A stretch of DNA of 40,335 nt from Alistipes sp. (GCA_017646625.1 JAGCMF010000034.1:1-40335), one strand, 5' to 3'. Counted from the stretch's first letter, positions 7,726 through 17,995 are shown. The notes: generated by a model from the sequence alone, not told the origin. Numbers and translations: made by a program.

Positions 7726-10149
7726 CTACAACAGCGCGATGCTCAACACCTCGTCGTTGGTATTTACATAGTGGAAACTCAAACCTGCAACATACTCCGG
7801 CTTAATCTCCTCTATATCCTTGCGGTTCTCCTCCGAGAGTATCAACTCCTGGATGCCGGCACGCTTCGCAGCAAGAATCTTCTCACGGATGCCACCAACA
7901 GCAGTAACCCTACCACGAAGTGTAGTCTCACCCGTCATGGCGATGCGTTCCTTGACCTCACGGCCTGTATATGTCGAGGCGATAGATGTCACAAGCGTGA
8001 TACCTGCCGAAGGACCATCCTTGGGAACTGCGCCCTCGGGGACATGGATGTTGAGATCATACTCCTCAAACATCTTGCGGTCAATGCCGAGCTTCTCGTG
8101 GTGCGCCTTTACCCACTCGTAGGCGATGGTTGCAGACTCCTTCATCACATCACCAAGGTTACCCGTAAGCGACAACTTACCCTTACCTGGTGTCAAGATA
8201 GACTCTATATAGAGGATGTCACCACCAACCTGTGTCCATGCCAAGCCCGTTACGACACCACGCATACCTGCAATATTATATCGGTCGTTGCGATATGTAG
8301 GCTTACCCAGGATAGTCTCAAGAGCATCTACACCAACCTCCGCTATAACCTCCTCATCGAAGGCTAACGCCTTGGCCCTGTTACGCGCAATCTTGGCGAT
8401 ACTCTTATCCAAGCCACGAACGCCCGACTCACGTGTGTAGTCCTCAATGATACGCACAACAGCATCACCCGACAGCGAGAGCTTATCCTCGGGTATGCCA
8501 TGCGCCTCACGCTGCTTGGCAACGAGGTGCTTCTGTGCGATATGCACCTTATCCTCGAGGACATAACCTGGAATATTTATCATCTCCATACGATCACGCA
8601 ACGCCGCAGAGATATTCTCCACATTGTTTGCCGTAGCGATGAACAACACCTTCGACAGATCATACTCCATATCGAGATAGTTATCATGGAATGTAGTATT
8701 CTGCTCGGGGTCGAGAACCTCCAACAGAGCACTCGATGGATCGCCATGATTTGAACGTGACACCTTGTCTATCTCATCGAGGATGATGACAGGGTTAGAG
8801 GCGCCACAGCGCTTAATAGTCTCGATGATACGACCAGGCATAGCACCGATATATGTTCTACGGTGACCACGAATCTCCGACTCATCGTGCAAACCGCCTA
8901 ACGATATACGACCGAACTTACGACCCATAGCCTCGGCAACAGACTTACCCAACGACGTCTTACCGACACCTGGAGGGCCATATAGACAGAGGATAGGAGA
9001 CTTAAGATCGCCCTTGAGCTTGATAACAGCAAGGTGCTCGAGGAGTCTCTCCTTAACCTCGTCGAGGCCAAAGTGATCCTTATCGAGCTGCTCGCGAACA
9101 GCAGCAAGATCCAATCTATCTTCAGTAACATCGTTCCATGGCAAGTCGAGCATAAGTTGCAGATAGTTCATCTGCACAGAGTACTCCGCAACAGCGGGGT
9201 TAAGACGTTCGAGACGCTGCACCTCCTTATCGAATAGCTCTGCCGTAGCCTCCGACCAATTCTTGGTCTTGGCACGTTCACGAAGCTTCTCCACATCGGC
9301 ATCCATGCCGTCACCAAGCTCATCCTGAATGACACGCATCTGCTGCTGTAGGTAGTAGTCCTTCTGCTGCTTATCTATATCCTGCTTAACCTTATTCTGA
9401 ATATCATTCTTAAGCTCGGCAAGCTGCTGCTCGCGCACAAGAATCTCAAGAAGACGACGCGAACGAGCCAAGAGACCTGGAGCCTCAAGCAGATACTGAC
9501 GGTCGTCATCCGTAAGATCCATATTCGAACATATGAAGTTCACGATAGCACGACTCGAGTCGAGGTTCTTGATAGCAAAGGCCGCCTCCTTGGGCATCGT
9601 GGGCGAGATATTAATGATATTCAGCGCCACCTCCTTTATTGACTCCACAATAGCGGTGAACTCCACATTCTTCGGATCGGGCGTAGTATCCTGGATAGGT
9701 GTCACCGTAGCCTTGAAGTATGGCTGCGTAGTGATATACTCCTGCACCTCAATCTTCTCCAGACCCGTAAGGATTACCGTAAGGTTTCCATTAGGCATCT
9801 CCAGAATCTTAAGGATACGAGCAGAGGTACCTATCTTATGCATATCATCTGGCTTTGGATCCTCCACAGAGCCATCAACCTGGAGCACAGCACCAAGAAG
9901 ACCATCACCAGCCTCCACAGCACGTACCAGCGCTATAGACTTCGCACGACCAACCGTAATAGGCGTAACCGAGCCTGGAAATATCACCGAGCTACGCAAC
10001 GTAAGGATAGGCAACACCTCGGGGAGGTTAACCTCCTCAATGACATCGTCACCACCCGAAATAATAGGTATCACCTGGTGCTTGCCATCAAACAGCTCGG
10101 GCACCAAGCCAATCTCATCAAACTCTTTATCGTTATTTTTCTTACTCAT
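7726..10149 (-). CDS. lon: ATP-dependent protease Lon (La)
   Basis: 807 residues from the ATG at 10149 ([10 protein letters not shown]). An in-frame ATG 11 codons upstream is less likely, as it adds only a short non-conserved stretch. The order is LON substrate-binding domain ([15 protein letters not shown] onward), coiled-coil region, and AAA+ module with Walker [15 protein letters not shown] and the Walker B region [10 protein letters not shown]. The C-terminal serine-lysine protease follows: GPSAG with catalytic Ser about residue 714, and the Lys in REKILAAK about residue 757, 43 residues later as in E. coli Lon. It degrades misfolded and regulatory proteins. A TAACTTTG -7 element lies 93 bases before the ATG, giving a leader of about 85 nt. 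The Kdo genes follow immediately. Confidence 0.97.
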   Translation of the reverse strand: MSKKNNDKEFDEIGLVPELFDGKHQVIPIISGGDDVIEEVNLPEVLPILTLRSSVIFPGSVTPITVGRAKSIALVRAVEAGDGLLGAVLQVDGSVEDPKPDDMHKIGTSARILKILEMPNGNLTVILTGLEKIEVQEYITTQPYFKATVTPIQDTTPDPKNVEFTAIVESIKEVALNIINISPTMPKEAAFAIKNLDSSRAIVNFICSNMDLTDDDRQYLLEAPGLLARSRRLLEILVREQQLAELKNDIQNKVKQDIDKQQKDYYLQQQMRVIQDELGDGMDADVEKLRERAKTKNWSEATAELFDKEVQRLERLNPAVAEYSVQMNYLQLMLDLPWNDVTEDRLDLAAVREQLDKDHFGLDEVKERLLEHLAVIKLKGDLKSPILCLYGPPGVGKTSLGKSVAEAMGRKFGRISLGGLHDESEIRGHRRTYIGAMPGRIIETIKRCGASNPVIILDEIDKVSRSNHGDPSSALLEVLDPEQNTTFHDNYLDMEYDLSKVLFIATANNVENISAALRDRMEMINIPGYVLEDKVHIAQKHLVAKQREAHGIPEDKLSLSGDAVVRIIEDYTRESGVRGLDKSIAKIARNRAKALAFDEEVIAEVGVDALETILGKPTYRNDRYNIAGMRGVVTGLAWTQVGGDILYIESILTPGKGKLSLTGNLGDVMKESATIAYEWVKAHHEKLGIDRKMFEEYDLNIHVPEGAVPKDGPSAGITLVTSIASTYTGREVKERIAMTGETTLRGRVTAVGGIREKILAAKRAGIQELILSEENRKDIEEIKPEYVAGLSFHYVNTNDEVLSIALL

Positions 10150-10241
10150 AGTCAACACTATTTTGTTATCGTCTCTTGCCACAGAGTATTAAACACATCA
10201 AGCAAACCTCTGGCCAAAGAGACATCGGCAATAAAACGCAA

Positions 10242-10249
10242 CAAAGTTA
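10242..10249 (-). promoter_or_regulatory. lon -7 promoter element
   Basis: The minus strand reads TAACTTTG, an exact TAnnTTTG match. The -33 region is A/T-rich without a clear TTTG. No CIRCE-type heat-shock inverted repeat is visible. Confidence 0.5.
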
Positions 10250-10328
10250 GATATTATTTCATAGAAATAATGACTATTCAACAAAATATTTATAACATTT
10301 TATTGACAAAGGCATCGCCACACACCAC

Positions 10329-10361
10329 AAAAAAAAATGAGGAGCACACTCCGCACCCCTC
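10329..10361 (-). terminator. manC terminator
   Basis: On the minus strand GAGGGG pairs with CTCCTC (about 10339-10361, with wobble pairs), followed by a run of nine T. It lies 29 bases past the manC stop. Confidence 0.75.
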
Positions 10362-10390
10362 GTTAAGAATATAGACTCCGACAATCCTAT

Positions 10391-11464
10391 CTATATGCTC
10401 TTATCGCCAGATTTATACTTAACATCCTCAATAAAGCTCTTAATATTCTGCTCATCGCCTCGTGGACACACCATAAGCACATCAGAGGTATCCACCACGA
10501 TATAATCCTTCAGGCCACTAATCACCGCCGTTTTACCCTTCGGCATGACAATAAGCGAATTGCGAGTATCGTAGATATAGACATCGTCGCTGGCAACTGC
10601 ATTGGCATACCTATCCTTACGTATGTGCTGGTATACCGCGCCCCAGGTTCCGACATCACTCCAGCCAAAGTCACCACTATGAACATATACATTCTCCGCC
10701 TTCTCCATAACACCATAGTCGATAGAGATAGCCTTCGACTCCGAGAATACCCTCTCTATAGCTGCAGCCTCACCCTCGGTGCCAAGTATATCCTCAACAG
10801 CCTTGAAGTGTGCAGCATGCTCCGGGAGGTAACGTTCCAGCGCCGTAATGATATCCTCAACCCTCCAAAGGAAGATTCCAGAGTTCCACAAAAATTCGCC
10901 ACACTCCAAAAATGCCTCGGCAATCTCACGACTTGGCTTCTCGGTAAAACACTTAACCTTACATATCTCCTCGCCACTCGATCTCTGGATATATCCATAG
11001 CCCGTTTCGGGGCGCGTTGGAGTGATACCAATAGTCATCAACACATTGCGATTCTTTATAAAATCTAAAGCACTACACGCCACACGCAAAAACTCATTCT
11101 CATTGAGTATCAAGTGGTCAGCGGGAGTGACTATCATCTCTGCATCTGGATTCACGCGTCGCAACGTATAAGCTGCATAGGCGATGCAAGGGGCGGTATT
11201 TCTGCCCACAGGCTCACACAACACCTGCGACGACTCAAGCTCTGGGATATGCTCCAAAACGAGACTTTTATAGCGACGATTTGTCACTACAATGAAATTC
11301 TCCTTTGGAACAATATTGGCAAATCGTTCGTATGTATGGCGTATGAACGATTTACCCGTGCCAAGTATATCAAGAAACTGCTTCGGACAACTCTGACGAC
11401 TCATAGGCCAGAAGCGCGAACCTATGCCGCCAGCCATAATCACACAGTATCGATTGCTGTTCAT
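10391..11464 (-). CDS. manC: Mannose-1-phosphate guanylyltransferase
   Basis: 357 residues from the ATG at 11464 (MNSNRYCVIMAGG). The upstream in-frame extension crosses the promoter and was rejected. Makes GDP-mannose from GTP and mannose-1-phosphate, feeding fucose- and mannose-containing surface glycans. The signature GGIGSRFWPMSRQSCPKQF is the nucleotide-binding loop with the activating Lys. TPADHLI, CFTEKPS and FLWNSGIFLW are also typical. It is a single-domain form without the C-terminal isomerase of ManC/AlgA fusions. Bacteroidetes use GDP-fucose heavily for capsule and protein glycosylation, so the gene is probably housekeeping. It has its own promoter and terminator, so it is monocistronic. 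Confidence 0.93.
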   Translation of the reverse strand: MNSNRYCVIMAGGIGSRFWPMSRQSCPKQFLDILGTGKSFIRHTYERFANIVPKENFIVVTNRRYKSLVLEHIPELESSQVLCEPVGRNTAPCIAYAAYTLRRVNPDAEMIVTPADHLILNENEFLRVACSALDFIKNRNVLMTIGITPTRPETGYGYIQRSSGEEICKVKCFTEKPSREIAEAFLECGEFLWNSGIFLWRVEDIITALERYLPEHAAHFKAVEDILGTEGEAAAIERVFSESKAISIDYGVMEKAENVYVHSGDFGWSDVGTWGAVYQHIRKDRYANAVASDDVYIYDTRNSLIVMPKGKTAVISGLKDYIVVDTSDVLMVCPRGDEQNIKSFIEDVKYKSGDKSI

Positions 11465-11500
11465 ACTACTTTTTGAGTGTTTAAATTTTACAAATTTACA

Positions 11501-11531
11501 CAAAGATAAAATTTTTTTGTATCTTTGCAAA
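11501..11531 (-). promoter_or_regulatory. manC promoter, full -33/-7 match
   Basis: On the minus strand TTTG (11528-11531), exactly 19 bases, then TATCTTTG (11501-11508). This is an exact match to the Bacteroidetes primary sigma consensus. It lies 37 bases before the manC ATG. Confidence 0.8.
11520..11527 (+). promoter_or_regulatory. pssA -7 promoter element
   Basis: The plus strand reads TATCTTTG, 57 bases before the pssA ATG. It lies inside the 19-base spacer of the opposing manC promoter. The -33 region is A/T-rich without an exact TTTG. Confidence 0.6.
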
Positions 11532-11583
11532 ATGTTTTGCACTTTTTAAGTGCTAATATTATGCCACAAATAGAGGATTATTT

Positions 11584-12309
11584 ATGGATAAAGAGTTGAA
11601 AATAAGATTATTCACAATACCTAACATGCTTACGTTAGCCAATCTTTTGGCTGGCGCAGCGGCCATCATATTTACTCTACAGCATCACGCATACGAGACC
11701 GCCTTCTGGCTAATCATCGCCGCTGCCGTATTCGACTTCCTCGATGGCTTCGCAGCACGCCTACTTAAGCAGACATCTCCATTAGGCGTTCAGCTCGACT
11801 CTCTCGCCGACGATGTTACATTCGGACTTGCCCCAGCAATGGTGATGTTCGATATCTACAACAACGCCACATCATACTACGCAATAAGCGACAACATAAT
11901 GGAGCCGTTGAAGTACGTCGTGCTCATCATCGCAGCATTCTCCGTACTACGACTTGCAAAATTCAACATAGACACAACACAGAGTACCGAGTTCTCGGGA
12001 CTACCAACACCCGCAAATGCACTCTTACTTCTATCTCTCGCACTCCTCGTAGAGCAGGGTAATGTGGTGTTGTATCGCGAGCAGATACTCGTAATAGCAG
12101 TGGCAGCATCACTGCTACTAATAAGCCCTATACGCATGTTTGCCCTAAAGTTCAAGGGCTTTGGCATACGTGGCAATGAGCTACGCTACGGCTTCCTACT
12201 CGCAGCATTAGCTCTCATTATTTTCGTTCCCACATACTCTATCCTCGCCATAATCGTTCTCTACATTGTGGTATCAACGGTGCGATGGGTAGCATGCCGT
12301 AATAAATAG
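11584..12309 (+). CDS. pssA: CDP-diacylglycerol-serine O-phosphatidyltransferase
   Basis: 241 residues, a multi-pass inner-membrane enzyme that makes phosphatidylserine, the precursor of phosphatidylethanolamine. The CDP-alcohol phosphatidyltransferase motif DGxxARx8GxxxDxxxD is complete: D54-G55, A58-R59, G68, D72 and D76. Hydrophobic segments flank it and fill the C-terminal half. It resembles the type II (Bacillus-like) PssA rather than the E. coli enzyme. It is the first gene of a run with the porin (9-base gap) and the lytic transglycosylase. No psd gene is in the window. Confidence 0.95.
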   Translation: MDKELKIRLFTIPNMLTLANLLAGAAAIIFTLQHHAYETAFWLIIAAAVFDFLDGFAARLLKQTSPLGVQLDSLADDVTFGLAPAMVMFDIYNNATSYYAISDNIMEPLKYVVLIIAAFSVLRLAKFNIDTTQSTEFSGLPTPANALLLLSLALLVEQGNVVLYREQILVIAVAASLLLISPIRMFALKFKGFGIRGNELRYGFLLAALALIIFVPTYSILAIIVLYIVVSTVRWVACRNK

Positions 12310-12318
12310 TCAAGAAGA

Positions 12319-14478
12319 ATGAAGAGATTGCAGTGGATAGTAAAAATGGTGTGTGTTGCGGTGGCATTTATGCTGCCCGCAGCGGCATACGCACAGCTTG
12401 ACGCAGCAACTCTTGCACGAGCACAGCGCAACGGCGACACATCGAGCATCTACGGCAACAACATCCCCGGCATGGATGGCACAGGCATGGAGGGTGAAGA
12501 GGGCATGGAGGGTGAAGAGGCCGACACAACAGAGACAAAGAAAAAGCGACAGAAGAGAGCTCTCGAGTCCTACTACTTTGAGGATACGGTACGAGCACTT
12601 CGCAACTGGAAGTGGACAGTTGATCGCGATTATAACCGCGTAAACATCATGCCTCTTGACACCACGCTTGCTGACTGGCGCATAGACTACGTATTCTACC
12701 GCGAGGGTGTTGGCGACATGGCCCTCGGTGGTCTCGGACAGTCATCGCAGCCAACAAACTGGTTTGACCGCCGCCAAGACCCCGACTTCACATTCGCACG
12801 TAGCTACGACGCCTACACAGCACGCATAGACAACGTGCCATTCTACAATGGCAAGACACCACTGACAAACCTCATGTACCTCGAGTCGGGACAGAAGCGC
12901 TACCGCGAGGAGCACTTCGAGATTGTGCATGCACAGAACATCTCACCATCTACATCTGCAAACGTGAGCTACAAGGCACGCAGCACGATGGGCCTCTACG
13001 ACTGGCAGCGCACAAAGAACCATGCTCTATCTGTAGGCTTTGCCCACACCGGCAAGCGCTACTCGATACATGCTGCCTACATGCACAACAACATCGACAC
13101 ACGCGAGAATGGTGGTGTTGTGGGCGAATGGGCAATTGCAGATACTACATTTGAGATGCCATCTGGCGTGCCTATGCGTCTTGCATCATCCGAGGCACAT
13201 AACCACTATCGCAACCACTCATTCTTCGTCAAGCAGGCATATGCCATACCTCTGCAGCGAGTAACAGAGTATGACTTCTCGATTGCCGACCTATCGGCAG
13301 TATATATAGGTCATCAGTTTGAATACAACACATGGTCGAAGGTATACACCGACAAAAAGTCTTCATACACAAACGAACGTGGCCACTACAACGAAGAGAC
13401 AGGTAAGTGGGAACCTGTGCGCGACATAGAGTACTACAGCGACTGGTTCATCGACCCCGAGACAACACGCGACTCTATATCCGAAAGACTCATATCGAAT
13501 AAGTTGTTTGTGCAGATTCAGCCATGGGATCGTAATGGCGTAATATCGACAATAGACGCAGGCGTAAGCATCGACCTGCACACATACTCATACCTACGAC
13601 TTGAGGATTATGTCCATGGTGGCATGACCAAAGATAAGCGCACCTCGTGGTACGTATATGGTGCTACGGGTGGCAAAATTAAACGATATGCCGACTGGGG
13701 TGTAGATGCAAAATACTACCCATCAGGATATCGTGGTGGTGATCTCTCTGTGGGTGCCGACATCACCCTCCGAGCCTTCATCCGTGAACATCCCCTGATT
13801 CTCACCGGACGCTTCCGCCAGGAGCTCCGTTCGCCAGGATACTGGCAAGAGAATCTATTCTCAAACCACTACACGTGGTTTAACTCCTTCAATAAGGAGT
13901 CTGAAACTCGATTTGAGGTTAACTTCTCGGTTCCCGACATTGCGCTGGAGATTGGCGCTTGGCAGGGTGTGATGAACAACACACTCTACTATGGCAACGA
14001 TAGCCGTGTGGCACAAAACAATGGAACCATTAGCCTGACGAGTTTGTATGCTCGCAAGGACTTCCGCTTCGCGGGATTCCATCTCGATCACAGGGCATTG
14101 GTGCAAATCACATCCGATGAGACTGTGCTTCCCGTACCTACGTTCAGCGCCTTCCTATCGTACTACTACGAGTTCTGGGTTAAGCGCGACGTGCTACGTG
14201 TGCAGATTGGCATAGACGGCCGCTTCAACACGGCATACTATGCTCCAAGTTACAACCCTGCACTCTCGACCTTCTTTAATCAGCGCGAGGCAAAGGTGGG
14301 CAGCTACCCATACCTCGATGCGTTTATATCGGCCAAGTGGAAGCGCATGCGTATCTTACTTAAGTTACAGCACTTGAATCAGAACCTGTTTGGCAATGGC
14401 GAATACTTCCAGGTAGCTCGCTACCCGCTAAACCCACGTATGTTCAAGTTCGGTATCTCCTGGTCGTTCTACGACTAA
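12319..14478 (+). CDS. Porin_10-family outer-membrane protein
   Basis: 719 residues. The N-terminus MKRLQWIVKMVCVAVAFMLP followed by AAAYAQ is a clear signal peptide. A low-complexity acidic stretch comes next (GMEGEE twice, encoded by an 18-bp tandem repeat) and then a basic KKKRQKR. The remainder alternates aromatic/Gly-rich beta-strands and polar loops, and ends in FKFGISWSFYD, an aromatic-rich beta-signal for outer-membrane insertion. This matches the 'putative porin' family of Bacteroidetes, which have no TonB box or plug domain. The transported solute is unknown. It lies between pssA and a lytic transglycosylase, all envelope genes. Confidence 0.85.
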   Translation: MKRLQWIVKMVCVAVAFMLPAAAYAQLDAATLARAQRNGDTSSIYGNNIPGMDGTGMEGEEGMEGEEADTTETKKKRQKRALESYYFEDTVRALRNWKWTVDRDYNRVNIMPLDTTLADWRIDYVFYREGVGDMALGGLGQSSQPTNWFDRRQDPDFTFARSYDAYTARIDNVPFYNGKTPLTNLMYLESGQKRYREEHFEIVHAQNISPSTSANVSYKARSTMGLYDWQRTKNHALSVGFAHTGKRYSIHAAYMHNNIDTRENGGVVGEWAIADTTFEMPSGVPMRLASSEAHNHYRNHSFFVKQAYAIPLQRVTEYDFSIADLSAVYIGHQFEYNTWSKVYTDKKSSYTNERGHYNEETGKWEPVRDIEYYSDWFIDPETTRDSISERLISNKLFVQIQPWDRNGVISTIDAGVSIDLHTYSYLRLEDYVHGGMTKDKRTSWYVYGATGGKIKRYADWGVDAKYYPSGYRGGDLSVGADITLRAFIREHPLILTGRFRQELRSPGYWQENLFSNHYTWFNSFNKESETRFEVNFSVPDIALEIGAWQGVMNNTLYYGNDSRVAQNNGTISLTSLYARKDFRFAGFHLDHRALVQITSDETVLPVPTFSAFLSYYYEFWVKRDVLRVQIGIDGRFNTAYYAPSYNPALSTFFNQREAKVGSYPYLDAFISAKWKRMRILLKLQHLNQNLFGNGEYFQVARYPLNPRMFKFGISWSFYD
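12484..12519 (+). repeat. Two 18-bp tandem repeats inside the porin gene
   Basis: The unit GGCATGGAGGGTGAAGAG occurs twice head to tail (12484-12501 and 12502-12519). It encodes GMEGEE twice, just after the signal peptide. Copy-number change would stay in frame and vary the length of the acidic linker. Confidence 0.9.
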
Positions 14479-14523
14479 CGGAGTGTTTTGTGCCCGTATA
14501 AGCAGCCCACAAACTACTATAAA

Positions 14524-15228
14524 ATGTTAAAAAGAGTATCGTTTGTGGTTCTTGCAACCGTACTTATTGCGGTGTATGAATCATCATTAGGTCAGAGTGC
14601 GCCTATAACCACACCTACTGTGGCACAGGCAATAGAGGCTGACCGCAACAGCAACGAGCAGATAACCGAGAGGGTTGAGCTGCCGTGTATTATCTCACGC
14701 TTCGACAACATAATGCGTCGTGTGGGAATGGAGGAGGGTCAGGATTGGCGACTAATGAGTGCTATAGCATATAGCGAGTCCCGATTCATCGAAGACCTAA
14801 AGTCGAGTCAGGGAGCAAAGGGTATCATGCAGATACGCCCCGTGGTTGCTCGACACTTTAACTATCCTGTCGAGAGCATTAACGACACGGAGACAAACAT
14901 TCGCCTTGCGGGCATGTTACTGACAGAGCTCGGAACAATGCTCCGCATACCAGCATCTACTCCCATAGAGGATCGCTTGAGCATTATCCTTGCGAGCTAT
15001 AACGCTGGCATAGGACATGTGTTAGATGCGCGACGCCTGGCGCGCGCCGAGGGTGCAAACCCCAACTCATGGGCTGATGTGAGTCGCTACCTTAAGCTTA
15101 AGGCAGAACCCGAGTACTACGAACGCGATGTGGTACAGAGTGGCAAATTCACAGGTAGCGGACAGACAATACACTACGTGGGCGAGGTGATGGGCAAGTA
15201 TAGACAATACTGCTCACTCGCATCATAG
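14524..15228 (+). CDS. Lytic transglycosylase (SLT domain, MltF-like)
   Basis: 234 residues from the ATG at 14524 (MLKRVSFVVLATVLIAVYES). An in-frame start 12 codons upstream would put hydrophilic residues before the signal peptide and was rejected. It is exported, by signal peptide. The SLT goose-lysozyme-like domain occupies about residues 80-225: the catalytic Glu lies in IAYSESRF, followed by GAKGIMQIRP, then ASYNAGIGHV and a C-terminal YVGEVMGKYRQY. It cleaves the MurNAc-GlcNAc bond, forming 1,6-anhydro ends, during peptidoglycan turnover. The N-terminal solute-binding domain of full MltF is absent. A hairpin follows the gene. Confidence 0.9.
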   Translation: MLKRVSFVVLATVLIAVYESSLGQSAPITTPTVAQAIEADRNSNEQITERVELPCIISRFDNIMRRVGMEEGQDWRLMSAIAYSESRFIEDLKSSQGAKGIMQIRPVVARHFNYPVESINDTETNIRLAGMLLTELGTMLRIPASTPIEDRLSIILASYNAGIGHVLDARRLARAEGANPNSWADVSRYLKLKAEPEYYERDVVQSGKFTGSGQTIHYVGEVMGKYRQYCSLAS

Positions 15229-15250
15229 ATATTGTAGTGCTTGAGAGTAT

Positions 15251-15285
15251 ATGGGATTATTCGACACATGGTCGAGTGATCCCAT
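15251..15285 (+). terminator. Hairpin after the lytic transglycosylase gene
   Basis: ATGGGAT (15251-15257) pairs with ATCCCAT (15279-15285), with an inner TCGAC/GTCGA helix. Only a short T stretch follows. It probably ends the pssA-porin-transglycosylase transcript. Confidence 0.5.
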
Positions 15286-15339
15286 TACTTTATATATAAA
15301 TAATGAGTCAAAGACTCTTCGCGTTTCGACATTTTTTAG

Positions 15340-15347
15340 TATCTTTG
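15340..15347 (+). promoter_or_regulatory. -7 element of the DPP-IV-like gene
   Basis: TATCTTTG, 32 bases before the ATG at 15379. An exact -33 TTTG is not seen at the normal distance. Confidence 0.55.
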
Positions 15348-15378
15348 CCTTGGTAGTAATATTGAGAATAAAACCTTT

Positions 15379-17820
15379 ATGAATATGAGACTAAAACTAA
15401 CCATTTTGCTTGCTGCCGTGGGCATTATCACCTCGGCACATGTTGCTACAGGCGCAGAGCCTGAAGCCGTAACACCCAACTATGAACTCGCCGAGAGGTT
15501 CTCACCCACAAAGGTGCGCCGTCTTGTGCCACAGACAAACGTACATGCCAACTGGTTTGAGTCGCACACGAAGTTCTGGTATAAGTGGCAGACAGTAGAT
15601 GCCATCAACTACTACATCGTAGACGCCACAACGGGCCGTAAGAGTGAGATGTGGTCAATGGCTGACCTAGCAGAGAAGGTTACCATGGCAACAAACTACC
15701 CTTTCGATGCACAGCACCTCCCCGTAAGCAACATTAAGCTCGAAGATGACAACTTCGTACTCTTCGACATTGAGCCAGGTAAGGTTATGGTTGAGAATAA
15801 CGACTACAGCCCAAAGGATGCCGAGGGTAACCCTCTTGTATTCCACTTCAAGTGGGACATAGCAAAGCAGACACTAACCATGCTTGACGACCGCCAGAAA
15901 CCTATCCCAAGCTGGGCTAACGTATCACCCGATGGCAGCATCGCTGTATACGAGAAGAACTATGACCTATGGTATATGTCGATGGAGGATGTAGAGAAGC
16001 TCGCCATAGACCCACAGGATAGCACTATCGTGGAGCATAGAATAACAACAGATGCCACAGAGGCGACTGCATACCACTGGTTTGAGGACTGCATAGAGCA
16101 GATTAAGCCCGACGAACGCTACCGCGTATTCTTGCAGTGGTCACCCGACTCGAAGCACTTCGCCACAGTGCGCAGCAACACCGAGATGCTCAAGGACTTA
16201 TGGGTGATTAACGTCCTCAAGGATCGCCCCGAGTTGTTCACATACAAGTATCAGATGCCTGGTGAGCAGAGCCCCGACTTCACTCTCGAGATCTTCGACA
16301 CCGAGAACTTCGAACGTCGTGAGGTGGAGATGGGAAAATACAAGGAGCAGATGCTCTTCATATGCAACAAGCCACACTCTCATGCCGACGTATACCAGCG
16401 CCCTATGCGTGACGTATGGCAGGGTGACAATGACAAGTTCTACGTCATCCGCCAGAGCCGCGACATACAGCGTGCTGACCTCTGCATAGTAGATGTGGCA
16501 ACAGCTACCGCCACCGACGTGGTATGCGAGGAGATGAACACATCTATCGAGTGGCAGATGCCTACTCTCATAAATGGCGATAAGGAGGTTATACAGTGGT
16601 CAGAACGTACTGGCTGGGCACACCTATACCGCTACAGCACAGACGGCAGACTCATCAACCAGATTACATCTGGCGAGTGGCACGTATCTAACGTACTCGG
16701 CGTAGACGACGCAAAGCGTGTAATATACTTCACTGCCACAGGCTACAACAAGGAGGAAAACCCATACTACCTACACCTCTTCCGCGTAAACTATGATGGC
16801 ACAGGCCTCAAGCAGCTCGACCCATCAGGTTTCCATGGCGACTTCTCGCTTTCTGACGACCGCCGTTACTTCACAACGACATACTCACGTGTAGACACAG
16901 CACCCGTTTCGGAGCTATACACAACAGATGGTCGCAAGGTGATGACACTCGAGACAGTAGACCTTGCACCACTCTTCGCTACAGGCTACCAGTTCCCCGA
17001 GACATTCGTAGTGAAGGCTGCTGACGGCATCACAGACCTCCATGGCGTGATGTACAAGCCTTACGACTTCGACCCTAACAAGAAATACCCTATCATCGAG
17101 TATGTATATCCTGGTCCGCAGACAGAGGCTGTAGAGCAGACATGGTTCCAGCCACTCATCCGCACAGATCGTCTCGCACAGATGGGCTTCATAGTGATCA
17201 CCGTAGGTAACCGTGGTGGTCACCCAGATCGTTCGAAGTGGTACCACAACTATGGCTATGGCAACCTCCGCGACTATGGTCTTAAGGATAAGGTTGTGGC
17301 AGCACAGCAGCTCGCAGCACGCCACAGCTTCATCGACATCACACGTGTGGGTATTCACGGTCACTCGGGTGGCGGTTTCATGTCGACAGCAGCGATACTC
17401 ATGTATCCAGACTTCTTCGACGTAGCAGTATCATGCGCAGGTAACCACGACAACAACATCTACAACCGTTGGTGGAGTGAGAAGCACCATGGCATCAGCG
17501 AGGTGGAGAGTGATGGCGAGATTATCTTCAACTACCACATATCGGCAAACCATGAGCTCGCATCACGCCTCAAGGGCAACCTTCTTCTTGTACATGGCGA
17601 CATTGACGAGAACGTACATCCCGGCTGTACACTGCGTGTTGTAAATGCACTGATACGTGCCAACAAGCGCTTCGACATGCTTCTTCTTCCTGGCCAGCGT
17701 CACGGCTTTGGCGACATGAATGAGTACTTCTTCTGGCGCATGGCAGACTACTTCGCAGAGCACCTCCTTGGCCAGAGAGAGACTACAACAGATATTCCGC
17801 AGCTAAACAACGATATTTAG
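15379..17820 (+). CDS. Dipeptidyl-peptidase IV-like serine peptidase (S9B)
   Basis: 813 residues with an N-terminal signal peptide (KLTILLAAVGIITSAHVATG). An eight-bladed propeller-type DPPIV_N domain (about 60-540) and an alpha/beta-hydrolase domain (about 560-800) follow. The catalytic triad is visible: Ser663 in GHSGGGF, Asp743 in HGDIDENVH and His775 in GQRHGF. It should release X-Pro or X-Ala dipeptides in the periplasm for amino-acid scavenging, as in other Bacteroidetes. The propeller's paired Glu motif of DPP-IV was not placed with certainty, so a related S9 aminopeptidase is possible. It is flanked by its own promoter element and a terminator, so monocistronic. Confidence 0.92.
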   Translation: MNMRLKLTILLAAVGIITSAHVATGAEPEAVTPNYELAERFSPTKVRRLVPQTNVHANWFESHTKFWYKWQTVDAINYYIVDATTGRKSEMWSMADLAEKVTMATNYPFDAQHLPVSNIKLEDDNFVLFDIEPGKVMVENNDYSPKDAEGNPLVFHFKWDIAKQTLTMLDDRQKPIPSWANVSPDGSIAVYEKNYDLWYMSMEDVEKLAIDPQDSTIVEHRITTDATEATAYHWFEDCIEQIKPDERYRVFLQWSPDSKHFATVRSNTEMLKDLWVINVLKDRPELFTYKYQMPGEQSPDFTLEIFDTENFERREVEMGKYKEQMLFICNKPHSHADVYQRPMRDVWQGDNDKFYVIRQSRDIQRADLCIVDVATATATDVVCEEMNTSIEWQMPTLINGDKEVIQWSERTGWAHLYRYSTDGRLINQITSGEWHVSNVLGVDDAKRVIYFTATGYNKEENPYYLHLFRVNYDGTGLKQLDPSGFHGDFSLSDDRRYFTTTYSRVDTAPVSELYTTDGRKVMTLETVDLAPLFATGYQFPETFVVKAADGITDLHGVMYKPYDFDPNKKYPIIEYVYPGPQTEAVEQTWFQPLIRTDRLAQMGFIVITVGNRGGHPDRSKWYHNYGYGNLRDYGLKDKVVAAQQLAARHSFIDITRVGIHGHSGGGFMSTAAILMYPDFFDVAVSCAGNHDNNIYNRWWSEKHHGISEVESDGEIIFNYHISANHELASRLKGNLLLVHGDIDENVHPGCTLRVVNALIRANKRFDMLLLPGQRHGFGDMNEYFFWRMADYFAEHLLGQRETTTDIPQLNNDI

Positions 17821-17841
17821 ACATAATATCTCCCTTACCAC

Positions 17842-17874
17842 TACCCTGCTTGCATCACAAGCAGGGTATTTTTT
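17842..17874 (+). terminator. Terminator of the DPP-IV-like gene
   Basis: A perfect 11-bp stem, TACCCTGCTTG (17842-17852) with CAAGCAGGGTA (17858-17868), a five-base loop, and a following T6 run. Confidence 0.9.
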
Positions 17875-17928
17875 ATCATCGACAGCACTAGTAATAGTCG
17901 CATAGTTACAAAATTGTCATTTTTTTAC

Positions 17929-17936
17929 TATCTTTG
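17929..17936 (+). promoter_or_regulatory. proS -7 element
   Basis: TATCTTTG, 59 bases before the chosen proS ATG at 17996. The -33 TTTG is not exact. Confidence 0.5.
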
Positions 17937-17995
17937 TCGTCTGATTATACACTATGTGTATATATGCAACTGAAAATTTAAAACGTTTACATCAT

